64,000 nt of DNA, from assembly GCF_002278075.1 (NCBI RefSeq), contig NZ_CP022989.1, positions 930,001 through 994,000 on the forward strand, given 5' to 3'. This document shows, piece after piece, positions 48,104 through 55,663 of this stretch. Numbering within the stretch: the stretch's first letter is position 1; the number at the start of each line of letters is the position of its first letter. Both the position numbers and the translations under genes were made by a program. The DNA is from Paraburkholderia aromaticivorans (GTDB lineage: Bacteria > Pseudomonadota > Gammaproteobacteria > Burkholderiales > Burkholderiaceae). The notes under the pieces were generated by a model, which worked only from the letters and a program-made list of their open reading frames with translations, ran no database searches and was not told the DNA's origin.

Positions 48104-49954
48104 ATGCAACCTCGCTCGCCCTCCCGATCCGCCGCGCCTCGCATCGAGGAGTTGATCGCCCGGCGTGATCTGTCAGCCGTCTTCCAGCCGATCATCGATC
48201 TGAAAGACGGTGCGATTCTCGGTTACGAAGGTCTGATCCGCGGGCCGGCCGGCACGCCGCTCGAAGCGCCGTTCGCGCTGTTTTCGCAAGCGCAGGCCGA
48301 GGGCTGCGGCATCGCGCTCGAACGCGCCGCCGCGCGCACCTGCATCGAGGCGTTCGCGCGGCTCGATGCCGAGGGCAAGCTGTTTCTGAATTTCAGCGCG
48401 GGCGCGATGCGCCAACTCGCCGAAGCGCGCGACGACACGCTCGCGCTCCTGCGTCATCGCGGCGTCGATCCGCAGCGGCTCGTGATCGAGTTGACCGAGC
48501 AAAGCACGATTCCGGATGTCGGCAGTTTTCTGCCGGTGATCTCGGCGCTGCGCAACGCCGGCGCGCAATTCGCGCTCGACGACTACGGCACCGCGAACGC
48601 CAGCATGAACTTGTGGGTGCGGCTGCAACCGGACGTCGTGAAGATCGACCGCTTCTTCATTCACGACATTGCTTGCGACCCGCTCAAGTTCGAAGCCGTG
48701 CGCGCCATGCAGTGCTTTGCCCACGCAAGCGGCGCCCGGCTCGTGGCCGAGGGCATCGAAAACGAAGCGGATCTGATCGTGGTGCGCGACATGGGGATCG
48801 GCTGCGGGCAGGGGTTTTTCTTCGGCCGTCCGGATGCGCAACCGGCCCGCAAGGTGACCGACGACGCCCGCGACGCGCTGCGCGCCGGCCACATCGCCGT
48901 ATTTCCCGAGACCACGCGCACGCTGAGCAGCGCATCGCCCTCGGGCGGCATGGCGTCGGAAAAGATGCTGGTGCACGCGCCCGCGCTGCCGCGCCACGCG
49001 ACCAACAACGACGTGCTCGAACTATTCAACCGCCTGCCCGACCTGCACGCGGTGGCGGTGGTCGAGCACGACGAGCCGGTCGCGCTGATCAATCGCCGCA
49101 GCTTCATGGACCGATACGCGCTGCCGTACCACCGGGAGCTCTTCGGCAAGCGCCCTTGCCTGCTGTTCGCCAATGCGTCGCCGGTGGTCATCGAGAAATC
49201 GATGAGCGTCGAGCAGATGGCCAAGCTCCTCGCGAGCGACGATCAGCGTTATCTCGCCGACGGCTTCGTGATCACCGACAACGGCAAATACGCGGGCCTC
49301 GGCACCGGCGAGAACCTGGTGCGCGCGGTTACCGAAGTGCGCATCGAAGCCGCCCGCTACGCGAACCCGCTGACCTTCCTGCCCGGCAACATCCCGATCA
49401 GTTCGCACATTGCCCGCCTGCTCGGCAACGACGCCGGCTTCCACGCGTGCTACGTCGATCTGAATCACTTCAAGCCGTTCAACGATCAGTACGGCTACTG
49501 GCAAGGCGACGAGGTGCTGAAATTCGCCGCCGTCGTACTCGCCGACGTGTGCGACCCGACCCGCGACTTCCTCGGGCACGTAGGCGGCGACGACTTCCTG
49601 ATCCTGTTCCAGAGCGAAGACTGGCGCGAACGCGTGCTGCGCGCGATCCACGTGTTCAACGAGGGTGCGCAGCGCTTTTACGCGCCGACCGACCGGCTCG
49701 CCGGCGGCATTCACGGCGAGGACCGGCGCGGCAACCCGACGTTCTTCGGCTTCGTGACGATGGCGATCGGCTGCGTGCGCGTCGAGCCGGGCGACGGGCC
49801 GCCGCTCTATAGCAGCGAGGAAATTGCCTCCGTGGCGGCGCTGGCCAAGCGTCGCGCGAAGCACGAGGCGAGCGGTTTCGTGCTGATCGATGCCGATGAA
49901 AGTGTGGCGCTGCTGCGCGGAGAGGCGGAAGGCGCTCATCTGTCTCCAGAGTGA
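48104..49954 (+). CDS. EAL-CBS-GGDEF cyclic-di-GMP protein
   Basis: A 616-residue signalling protein. Residues about 12-250 are an EAL phosphodiesterase domain with the catalytic residues in place: YEGLIRG, NFSAG, ELTEQS, DDYG, KIDR, EGIEN and QGFFFG. Residues about 300-430 look like a paired CBS module (ALINRRSFMDRYALPYHREL). Residues about 440-600 are a GGDEF domain, where the motif is GGDDF (HVGGDDFLIL), a mild change that may or may not keep diguanylate cyclase activity. No membrane helix or signal peptide, so cytoplasmic. Nucleotide binding by the CBS pair may regulate the EAL part. It stands alone. Confidence 0.9.
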   Translation: MQPRSPSRSAAPRIEELIARRDLSAVFQPIIDLKDGAILGYEGLIRGPAGTPLEAPFALFSQAQAEGCGIALERAAARTCIEAFARLDAEGKLFLNFSAGAMRQLAEARDDTLALLRHRGVDPQRLVIELTEQSTIPDVGSFLPVISALRNAGAQFALDDYGTANASMNLWVRLQPDVVKIDRFFIHDIACDPLKFEAVRAMQCFAHASGARLVAEGIENEADLIVVRDMGIGCGQGFFFGRPDAQPARKVTDDARDALRAGHIAVFPETTRTLSSASPSGGMASEKMLVHAPALPRHATNNDVLELFNRLPDLHAVAVVEHDEPVALINRRSFMDRYALPYHRELFGKRPCLLFANASPVVIEKSMSVEQMAKLLASDDQRYLADGFVITDNGKYAGLGTGENLVRAVTEVRIEAARYANPLTFLPGNIPISSHIARLLGNDAGFHACYVDLNHFKPFNDQYGYWQGDEVLKFAAVVLADVCDPTRDFLGHVGGDDFLILFQSEDWRERVLRAIHVFNEGAQRFYAPTDRLAGGIHGEDRRGNPTFFGFVTMAIGCVRVEPGDGPPLYSSEEIASVAALAKRRAKHEASGFVLIDADESVALLRGEAEGAHLSPE

Positions 49955-49986
49955 ATGAGTGGCTTTCATAGCCGTCAACAGAGGCT

Positions 49987-50008
49987 TGTTTAGTTATTTT
50001 ACTAAACA
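49987..50008. promoter_or_regulatory. Candidate LacI-family operator
   Basis: Perfect inverted repeat: tgtttagt at 49987-49994, 6-nt spacer, actaaaca at 50001-50008. A related half-site, ttttactatac, occurs at 50087-50097, closer to the lacI-type gene. The AT-rich repeats stand out from the GC-rich surroundings and suggest autoregulation of the operon; the regulator-site link is inference. Confidence 0.55.
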
Positions 50009-50150
50009 GTATATTTCAGGCCATGACCCGCGTTTACGGGTATTTCCGGGTGTCCAGCGAGGGTTTTTTGGGCGGCTTTAACACGGTTTTACTATACAAT
50101 CGCCCGAACCCAAACACCCTGCGGCCGCTCTCGCGCGGCTGCCTGATTCG

Positions 50151-51137
50151 ATGGCTACAACCATCCGCGACGTCGCCCGCGCGGCGAGCGTGTCGATCGG
50201 CACCGTCTCACGCGCATTGAAGAACCAGCCGGGCCTTTCCGAGGCCACCCGCGAGCGCGTCGTCGAAGCGGCGCGCAAGCTCGGCTATGACGCCGCCCAG
50301 TTGCGCCCGCGCATTCGCCGCCTCACCTTTCTGCTGCACCGTCAGCACAACAATTTCGCCGTTAGCCCGTTCTTTTCGCACGTGCTGCACGGCGTGGAAG
50401 ACGCCTGCCGCGAACGCGGCATCGTGCCGTCCGTGCTGACCGCCGGCCCCACCGAAGACGTGATCCAGCAGATGCGCCTGCATGCGCCGGATGCGGTGGC
50501 AATTGCCGGTTTCGTCGAGCCGGAAACGCTGGCCACGCTGGTGGCAATGCAACGTCCGCTCGTGTTGATCGACCTGTGGGCACCCGGCATGCGCTCGGTG
50601 AATCTCGACAACGCCGCGGGCGCCACGCTCGCCATGCGGCATCTGTTCGAACAGCAGCGCAAGCGCGTCGCGTTCATCGGCGGCTCGCTTGCGCACTTCA
50701 GCATCGCCCAGCGCGCACTCGGCTATCGACGAGCGTTTTTCGAGGCAGGGTTGCTGTTCGACCCGTCGCTGGAAGTGACCATCGACGCCGGCCTCGACGC
50801 CGACAGCGGCGCCGCGCGCGCGATGCATCAACTGCTCGACGCGCCGGGCCCGCGCCCCGACGCCGTGTTCGCCTATAACGACGCCGCCGCGCTCGCCGCG
50901 CTGCGCGCATGCCTCGCGCGCGGCCTGCGCGTGCCCGAGGACATCGCCATCATCGGTTTCGACGACATTCCCGCCGCCGCGCATGCCACGCCGCCGCTGT
51001 CCACCATCTCGGTCGACAAGGAAGCGCTCGGCCGGCGCGGCGTCGAGCTTCTGCTCGAAGACGCACCCGCCGAACTGGAAGTCCGCCTGCCCGTCCATCT
51101 CATTGCCCGTGCCAGCACTTTGGTGAAAACACCATGA
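50151..51137 (+). CDS. LacI-family transcriptional regulator
   Basis: A 328-residue repressor. The N-terminal helix-turn-helix TTIRDVARAASVSIGTVSRA (3-22) and the hinge region are standard; the effector domain resembles ribose-binding proteins and contains GFDDIPAAAHATPPLSTI. It overlaps the following isomerase gene (ATGA), so it controls its own operon of a sugar isomerase and a sugar kinase. The likely effector is a hexose or hexose phosphate. Confidence 0.94.
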   Translation: MATTIRDVARAASVSIGTVSRALKNQPGLSEATRERVVEAARKLGYDAAQLRPRIRRLTFLLHRQHNNFAVSPFFSHVLHGVEDACRERGIVPSVLTAGPTEDVIQQMRLHAPDAVAIAGFVEPETLATLVAMQRPLVLIDLWAPGMRSVNLDNAAGATLAMRHLFEQQRKRVAFIGGSLAHFSIAQRALGYRRAFFEAGLLFDPSLEVTIDAGLDADSGAARAMHQLLDAPGPRPDAVFAYNDAAALAALRACLARGLRVPEDIAIIGFDDIPAAAHATPPLSTISVDKEALGRRGVELLLEDAPAELEVRLPVHLIARASTLVKTP

Positions 51138-52417
51138 CGCAATCCGATCCGCTTCACCCCGCCAACGGCGCCGCTGCGGTGCCGCCCGTCGAGAGCTTTC
51201 GCAAGCGTGACTTTCTGCTCTCGCATGTGCAGGACACCCTGCGCTTTTACGCGCCGAACGTGTTCGATCCGAGCGGCGGCTTTTTCCATTTCTTCCGCGA
51301 CGACGGTTCGGTCTACGACAGGACCACGCGGCATCTGGTAAGCAGTTGCCGCTACGTCTTCAATTACGCCATGGCGTATCGGCAGTTCGGCGACCCGCAA
51401 CATCTCGAATACGCGCGCCACGGTTTGCAGTTCCTGCGCGAGGCACATTGGGATGCCCAGCACGAAGGCTACGACTGGGAACTCGAATGGCACGACGGCA
51501 AGAAGCGCACGCTCGACGCGACGCGCCACTGCTACGGCCTCGCGTTCGTCCTGCTCGCTTATTCGCATGCGGCGATGGCCGGCATCGAGGAAGCGAAGCC
51601 CATGATCGGCGCGACCTTCGAGTTGATGGAACACCGCTTCTGGGACGCCGCCGCGGGCCTGTATGCCGACGAAGCATCGCCCGAATGGCGAGTCAGTTCG
51701 TATCGCGGGCAGAACGCGAACATGCACACCACCGAGGCGCTCCTCGCCGCGCACGAAGCAACCGGCCATCTCGTCTATCTGGATCGCGCCGAACGGGTGG
51801 CGTCGAATATCACACTGCGCCAGGCGAAGCTGTCGCAGGGCCTGGTGTGGGAACACTTTCACGCCGACTGGTCGGTCGACTGGCACTACAACGAGGAAGA
51901 CAGCTCGAACATCTTCCGCCCGTGGGGTTTCCAGCCCGGGCATCAGACCGAATGGGCGAAGCTGCTGCTGATTCTCGAGCGCTTCCGTCCGTTGCCGTGG
52001 CTGTTGCCGCGCGCCATCGAACTGTTCGACGCCGCCATGACGCACGCCTGGGACGAAGACCACGGCGGTCTCTATTACGGCTTCGGCCCCGACGGCACCG
52101 TGTGCGACCACGACAAGTATTTCTGGGTCCAGGCGGAGACCTTCGCGACAGCCGCGCTGCTCGGCAAGCGCACCGGCAACGAACGCTTCTGGGACTGGTA
52201 CGACGAGATCTGGCGCTATAGCTGGGCGCATTTCGTCGATCACAAGTATGGCGCGTGGTATCGCATCCTCACCTGCGACAACCGCAAGTACAGCGACGAA
52301 AAGAGTCCGGCCGGCAAGACCGACTACCACACCATGGGCGCCTGCTACGAGGTCCTGGTCCACGCGCTGCCCGACGGCGCGGCCGCTGCGTCCGAATCCG
52401 CGGAGCAAACAAAATGA
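51134..52417 (+). CDS. AGE-family sugar isomerase (mannose isomerase type)
   Basis: A 427-residue (alpha/alpha)6-barrel of the N-acylglucosamine 2-epimerase family, subgroup of D-mannose isomerase and YihS. Conserved active-site elements: SSCRYVFNYAMAYRQF, RGQNANMHTTEALLAAHEAT, PWGFQPGHQTEWAKLL and YHTMGACYEVL with their His residues. It most likely interconverts mannose (or a related aldose) and fructose. It overlaps the repressor gene upstream and the PfkB kinase gene downstream by 4 bp each, so the three are one coupled operon. No transporter is encoded nearby. Confidence 0.87.
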   Translation: MTQSDPLHPANGAAAVPPVESFRKRDFLLSHVQDTLRFYAPNVFDPSGGFFHFFRDDGSVYDRTTRHLVSSCRYVFNYAMAYRQFGDPQHLEYARHGLQFLREAHWDAQHEGYDWELEWHDGKKRTLDATRHCYGLAFVLLAYSHAAMAGIEEAKPMIGATFELMEHRFWDAAAGLYADEASPEWRVSSYRGQNANMHTTEALLAAHEATGHLVYLDRAERVASNITLRQAKLSQGLVWEHFHADWSVDWHYNEEDSSNIFRPWGFQPGHQTEWAKLLLILERFRPLPWLLPRAIELFDAAMTHAWDEDHGGLYYGFGPDGTVCDHDKYFWVQAETFATAALLGKRTGNERFWDWYDEIWRYSWAHFVDHKYGAWYRILTCDNRKYSDEKSPAGKTDYHTMGACYEVLVHALPDGAAAASESAEQTK

Positions 52418-53331
52418 GCAATCCCAGCGAGAACAGCGAACTTCCCGTCTTCGTCTCGGCCGGCGACATCCTCACCGACCTGGTCCGCACCGGGCCTTCG
52501 CAATGGCTTTCGCGTCCGGGCGGCGCCGGCTGGAACGTGGCGCGCTGCGTGGCGCGGCTCGGCCTGCCCACCGCGTGCGCCGGCTCGCTAGGCGTCGACA
52601 ATTTCTCCGATGAACTGTGGAACGCGAGCGTCGCCGCGGGGCTCGACATGCGCTTCATGCAGCGCGTGGACCGCCCGCCCCTGCTCGCCATCGTGCATCA
52701 GACGCATCCGCCCGCGTACTTCTTCATGGGCGAGAACAGCGCCGATCTGGCCTTCGATCCCGCACGTCTGCCGGCGGGCTGGATGGGCCAGGTGAAGTGG
52801 GCGCACTTCGGCTGCATCAGCCTCGTGCGGCAGCCGATCGGCGCCACGCTCGCCGCGCTGGCCGCCGAGCTGCGTTCGCAAGGCGTGAAGATCAGTTTCG
52901 ATCCGAACTACCGCAACCTGATGGAGCACGGTTACGAACCCACGTTGCGCAAGATGGCCGCGCTTGCCGATCTCATCAAAGTGTCGGACGAAGACTTGCG
53001 CCTGCTGTTCAAGACCGACGACGAGGCCGGCGCCCTCGCGCAGTTGCAGGCCATGAATCCGGCCGCCACCGTGCTGGTGACGCGCGGGCCGGAGAGCGCC
53101 GTGTTGATCGACGGCGCCATGGTGACCGAGGCGCGGCCGCCGCGCGTCGAAGTGGTCGATACGGTCGGGGCGGGCGATGCGTCGATCGGCGGCCTGCTGT
53201 TCAGCCTGATGACCGCGCCGCAACGGGCGTGGCCGGAACACCTGGCCTTCGCGCTGGCGGCCGGCGCGGCCGCGTGCCGCCACGCCGGCGCGCACGCGCC
53301 GTCGCTCGACGAAGTTGTCGCGCTGCTGTAA
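52414..53331 (+). CDS. PfkB-family carbohydrate kinase
   Basis: A 305-residue ribokinase-type sugar kinase. The first signature is GGAGWNVARCVARLG, and the second is DTVGAGDASIGGLL with catalytic Asp. Its start overlaps the isomerase stop (ATGA). With the isomerase it would convert mannose to fructose and then to a fructose phosphate. Substrate specificity is inferred from context; a fructokinase is the simplest reading. Confidence 0.9.
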   Translation: MSNPSENSELPVFVSAGDILTDLVRTGPSQWLSRPGGAGWNVARCVARLGLPTACAGSLGVDNFSDELWNASVAAGLDMRFMQRVDRPPLLAIVHQTHPPAYFFMGENSADLAFDPARLPAGWMGQVKWAHFGCISLVRQPIGATLAALAAELRSQGVKISFDPNYRNLMEHGYEPTLRKMAALADLIKVSDEDLRLLFKTDDEAGALAQLQAMNPAATVLVTRGPESAVLIDGAMVTEARPPRVEVVDTVGAGDASIGGLLFSLMTAPQRAWPEHLAFALAAGAAACRHAGAHAPSLDEVVALL

Positions 53332-53452
53332 TTCTGCTGCCTTGTGCGGCGCGCATGGTCAGCGGCATGGCGCGCCGGCAGGGTGGAGAACCGAAGCTCC
53401 GTCATCGTGCTAGGATGAAAAAACCGAAACCTTTGGAAGACGGAGAGACGCC

Positions 53453-53683
53453 ATGGACGACATCACCTACACCAAAGGCATCTACACAGCCACGGCCTCG
53501 ACACGAGAAATAGAAAAAGACACGTGGCAGGGCGTGGTCACCCTCTCGCGCGACGAAGGCGACGCAACCGCCGATCAGGAAACCACGGTGTACGAAGTCG
53601 AAGCCACTTCGTCGACGCCGGAGGAAGCCCTCGAGGAAGCCAAGGCGCTCGCTCATCGCATCCTCGGGGAAATCGAACTCTAG
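53453..53683 (+). CDS. Small acidic hypothetical protein
   Basis: A 76-residue acidic protein beginning MDDITYTKGIYTATASTREI. It has no signal peptide and no Cys, and alternates beta-strand-like and helical segments (TPEEALEEAKALAHRILGEIEL). GGAGAGAC stands before the start, supporting translation. I do not recognise a family. It is followed after 84 bp by another small gene. Confidence 0.7.
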   Translation: MDDITYTKGIYTATASTREIEKDTWQGVVTLSRDEGDATADQETTVYEVEATSSTPEEALEEAKALAHRILGEIEL

Positions 53684-53767
53684 GCAGACCGGCGCCGCGC
53701 CTTTCGCGTTTGAGCTTGCTTTCGCGTTCGCGTTGCGCCACGCTGGACCAACAGGCTGGAGGCGGCC

Positions 53768-54013
53768 ATGGCTGAGCAGCTCTTCCTCTACGGCGTGTAC
53801 TCGATTCACGTCCGCCCGCTCGAACTCAGCGCCGCGCGCTGGGATGCGGAATATGAAATCCGCCATCGCGAGAAAGCCGTCAAACCGTGGACGACGGTAG
53901 GCGGCGACAACGGCTACGGTGCCGTGACCGAAGCTGTCGCGGCGGCCCATCAGCAGGCGGTCGACGACATCGAACACGGTGCAGGCATTCCCAAGCCGCG
54001 CGCCTTTCCGTAA
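53768..54013 (+). CDS. Small hypothetical protein
   Basis: An 81-residue protein with GGAGG before its ATG. It begins MAEQLFLYGVYSIHVRPLEL and looks like a small mixed alpha/beta domain with a conserved-looking segment VGGDNGYGAVTEAVAAAHQQ. No Cys, signal peptide or transmembrane segment. No family is recognised. A tandem-repeat stretch starts 22 bp after the stop. Confidence 0.7.
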   Translation: MAEQLFLYGVYSIHVRPLELSAARWDAEYEIRHREKAVKPWTTVGGDNGYGAVTEAVAAAHQQAVDDIEHGAGIPKPRAFP

Positions 54014-54413
54014 GCCCAAGGCGCGCAGGCCGTAGCGTGTGTGATTGCGTGTGTGATTGCGTGTGTGATTGCGTGTGTGAGTAATTGCGTGATTGCGTGA
54101 TTGCGTGCGTGGGCGCGTGGTGATTGCATTAGCCCGCAGCGCGAAGCGTGACGACGCTGCGTCGGCATGCCCAAATGAGCGCATTTCATGGCGTACCGCG
54201 TCGCTGCCGGGCAGCGGCGCACGCAGTGTCCAACGTCGCAGACGCGCAGGACAGCACAGACAGCGCAAAGTGTCCGAACGTCGCACGCGCACGCCGCGGC
54301 ACACGGCAGCACACGGCCGCGGCACGCATTCACCCGCCCACCCGCCGAAAACCACCTTCCGCGGACAAGGCGGCATGCTACGCTTTGGCCGTTTTCATTT
54401 CCACGATCCTGCA
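54014..54413. other. Intergenic region upstream of KirBac
   Basis: 400 bp without a convincing gene. Its left part is the short tandem repeat 54035-54107; the right part must hold the channel promoter. The channel frame stays open into this region, but no start there has better support. Confidence 0.5.
54035..54107 (+). repeat. Short tandem repeat (12-bp and 8-bp units)
   Basis: The 12-bp unit gcgtgtgtgatt occurs three times and then partially (54035-54080), followed by two 8-bp units gcgtgatt (54087-54102). The units differ by deletion of gtgt, consistent with slippage. It is intergenic, so copy number may vary between strains. Confidence 0.85.
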
Positions 54414-55385
54414 ATGGCGACAGAACCGACAGACCGTCCTTCAGGCTTCGGCAGCGGCGAAGCACGCGCGCAGGCGCGCCGCGCGCGCGGCAGCCGCGAA
54501 CTGCGTCTGGACGATCGCGTGGTCATTGCCCACGGCATGCCGACACCGCTCTGGCAGGATCTCTATCACCGCGCCCTGGCGGTTCGCTGGCCGACGTTTT
54601 TCGTCTCGCTCGCGGTGCTGTTCCTGCTGCTCAACACCACCTTCGCCGCACTCTACATGCTCGGCGACGCGCCGATCGCCAATCAGTTTCCAGCCGGTTT
54701 CGGCGGCGCATTTTTCTTCAGTGTCGAAACGCTCGCGACGGTCGGCTATGGCGACATGCATCCGCAAACCGTCTACGCGCACTGGATCGCCACACTGGAA
54801 ATTTTCGTCGGCATGTCCAGCATCGCGTTGGCGACCGGGCTGATCTTCGCGCGCTTTTCGCGCCCGCACGCCAAGATCATGTTCGCCCGTTACGCGGTGA
54901 TCCGGCCGCTCGACGGCCGCATGACACTGATGGTGCGCTCGGCCAACGCGCGTCAGAATGTGATCGCCGAGGCCCACGCAAGGCTGCGTATTCTGCGCCA
55001 GGAAACCACGGCCGAAGGTTATACGCTGCGCAAGCTCTATGACCTGACGCTGGTGCGCGATCAGCACCCCGTGTTCAAACTCGGCTGGACGGTCATGCAC
55101 ATCATCGACGAAAGCAGCCCGCTGTTCGGCGAAACCGCCGAAACGCTCAAGCACCGGGACACGTCGCTGATTCTCACGCTGGAGGGCGTGGACGAGTCGA
55201 CCTCCCAAACCATGCAGGCGCGTCACATGTGGTCGTGCGACCAGATCTACTGGCACCACCGTTTCGTCGACATCATGAGCGAGGAGAGCGGCGTGAGCCA
55301 TATCGACTACGCGTATTTCAACGAGATCGTGCCGCTCGACGAAGCGCCCGTCGTGGCCCCGAGAGCAACGGCTCCGGTCCGATAG
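54414..55385 (+). CDS. Inward-rectifier potassium channel, KirBac type
   Basis: A 323-residue K+ channel closely matching KirBac1.1 of Burkholderia pseudomallei as I recall it. Transmembrane helix 1 is about 60-82, the pore helix 97-108, the selectivity filter TVGYGD is 109-114, and transmembrane helix 2 is 125-147. The C-terminal immunoglobulin-like domain includes RMTLMVRSANARQNVIAEA and MMHVIDESSPLFGET-like segments (VMHIIDESSPLFGET). It forms a homotetramer in the inner membrane. An in-frame ATG at 54375 would add 13 residues. Confidence 0.95.
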   Translation: MATEPTDRPSGFGSGEARAQARRARGSRELRLDDRVVIAHGMPTPLWQDLYHRALAVRWPTFFVSLAVLFLLLNTTFAALYMLGDAPIANQFPAGFGGAFFFSVETLATVGYGDMHPQTVYAHWIATLEIFVGMSSIALATGLIFARFSRPHAKIMFARYAVIRPLDGRMTLMVRSANARQNVIAEAHARLRILRQETTAEGYTLRKLYDLTLVRDQHPVFKLGWTVMHIIDESSPLFGETAETLKHRDTSLILTLEGVDESTSQTMQARHMWSCDQIYWHHRFVDIMSEESGVSHIDYAYFNEIVPLDEAPVVAPRATAPVR

Positions 55386-55611
55386 ACCGCTCGCAACGCA
55401 CCAGGGCATACCCGAACGCCGCCCCGGCGTGGCAGATCTATCTCAAAACTCCGTTAAAACGCGTGGCTCTTCTCGCCTATTCGTGAGCTGCCCGCCAAAG
55501 TAGAAAAAATTCACTCTAATCGGCGCTAAAAAATAGAGTCTCTTTCGCTGCGCCATTTTCATGGTCCCCACCACCGGGCGCGGATGCGAATCCCAAAACC
55601 ATGTTGCATGG

Positions 55612-55645
55612 GATCGGAGTGAGCGCCGCAGTGCCCACTCCGATC
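55612..55645. promoter_or_regulatory. Inverted repeat in the leader of the ferredoxin oxidoreductase gene
   Basis: A 10-bp perfect dyad: gatcggagtg (55612-55621), 14-nt spacer, cactccgatc (55636-55645), ending 18 bp before the start codon. It would occlude the ribosome-binding site as RNA, or bind a regulator as DNA. Either role is inferred. Confidence 0.5.
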
Positions 55646-55663
55646 GACAACGGAGACTCACCC

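Noticed and set aside
54035..54107. Possible CRISPR-like array
   Set aside because: Units are contiguous with no spacers and are only 8-12 bp long.
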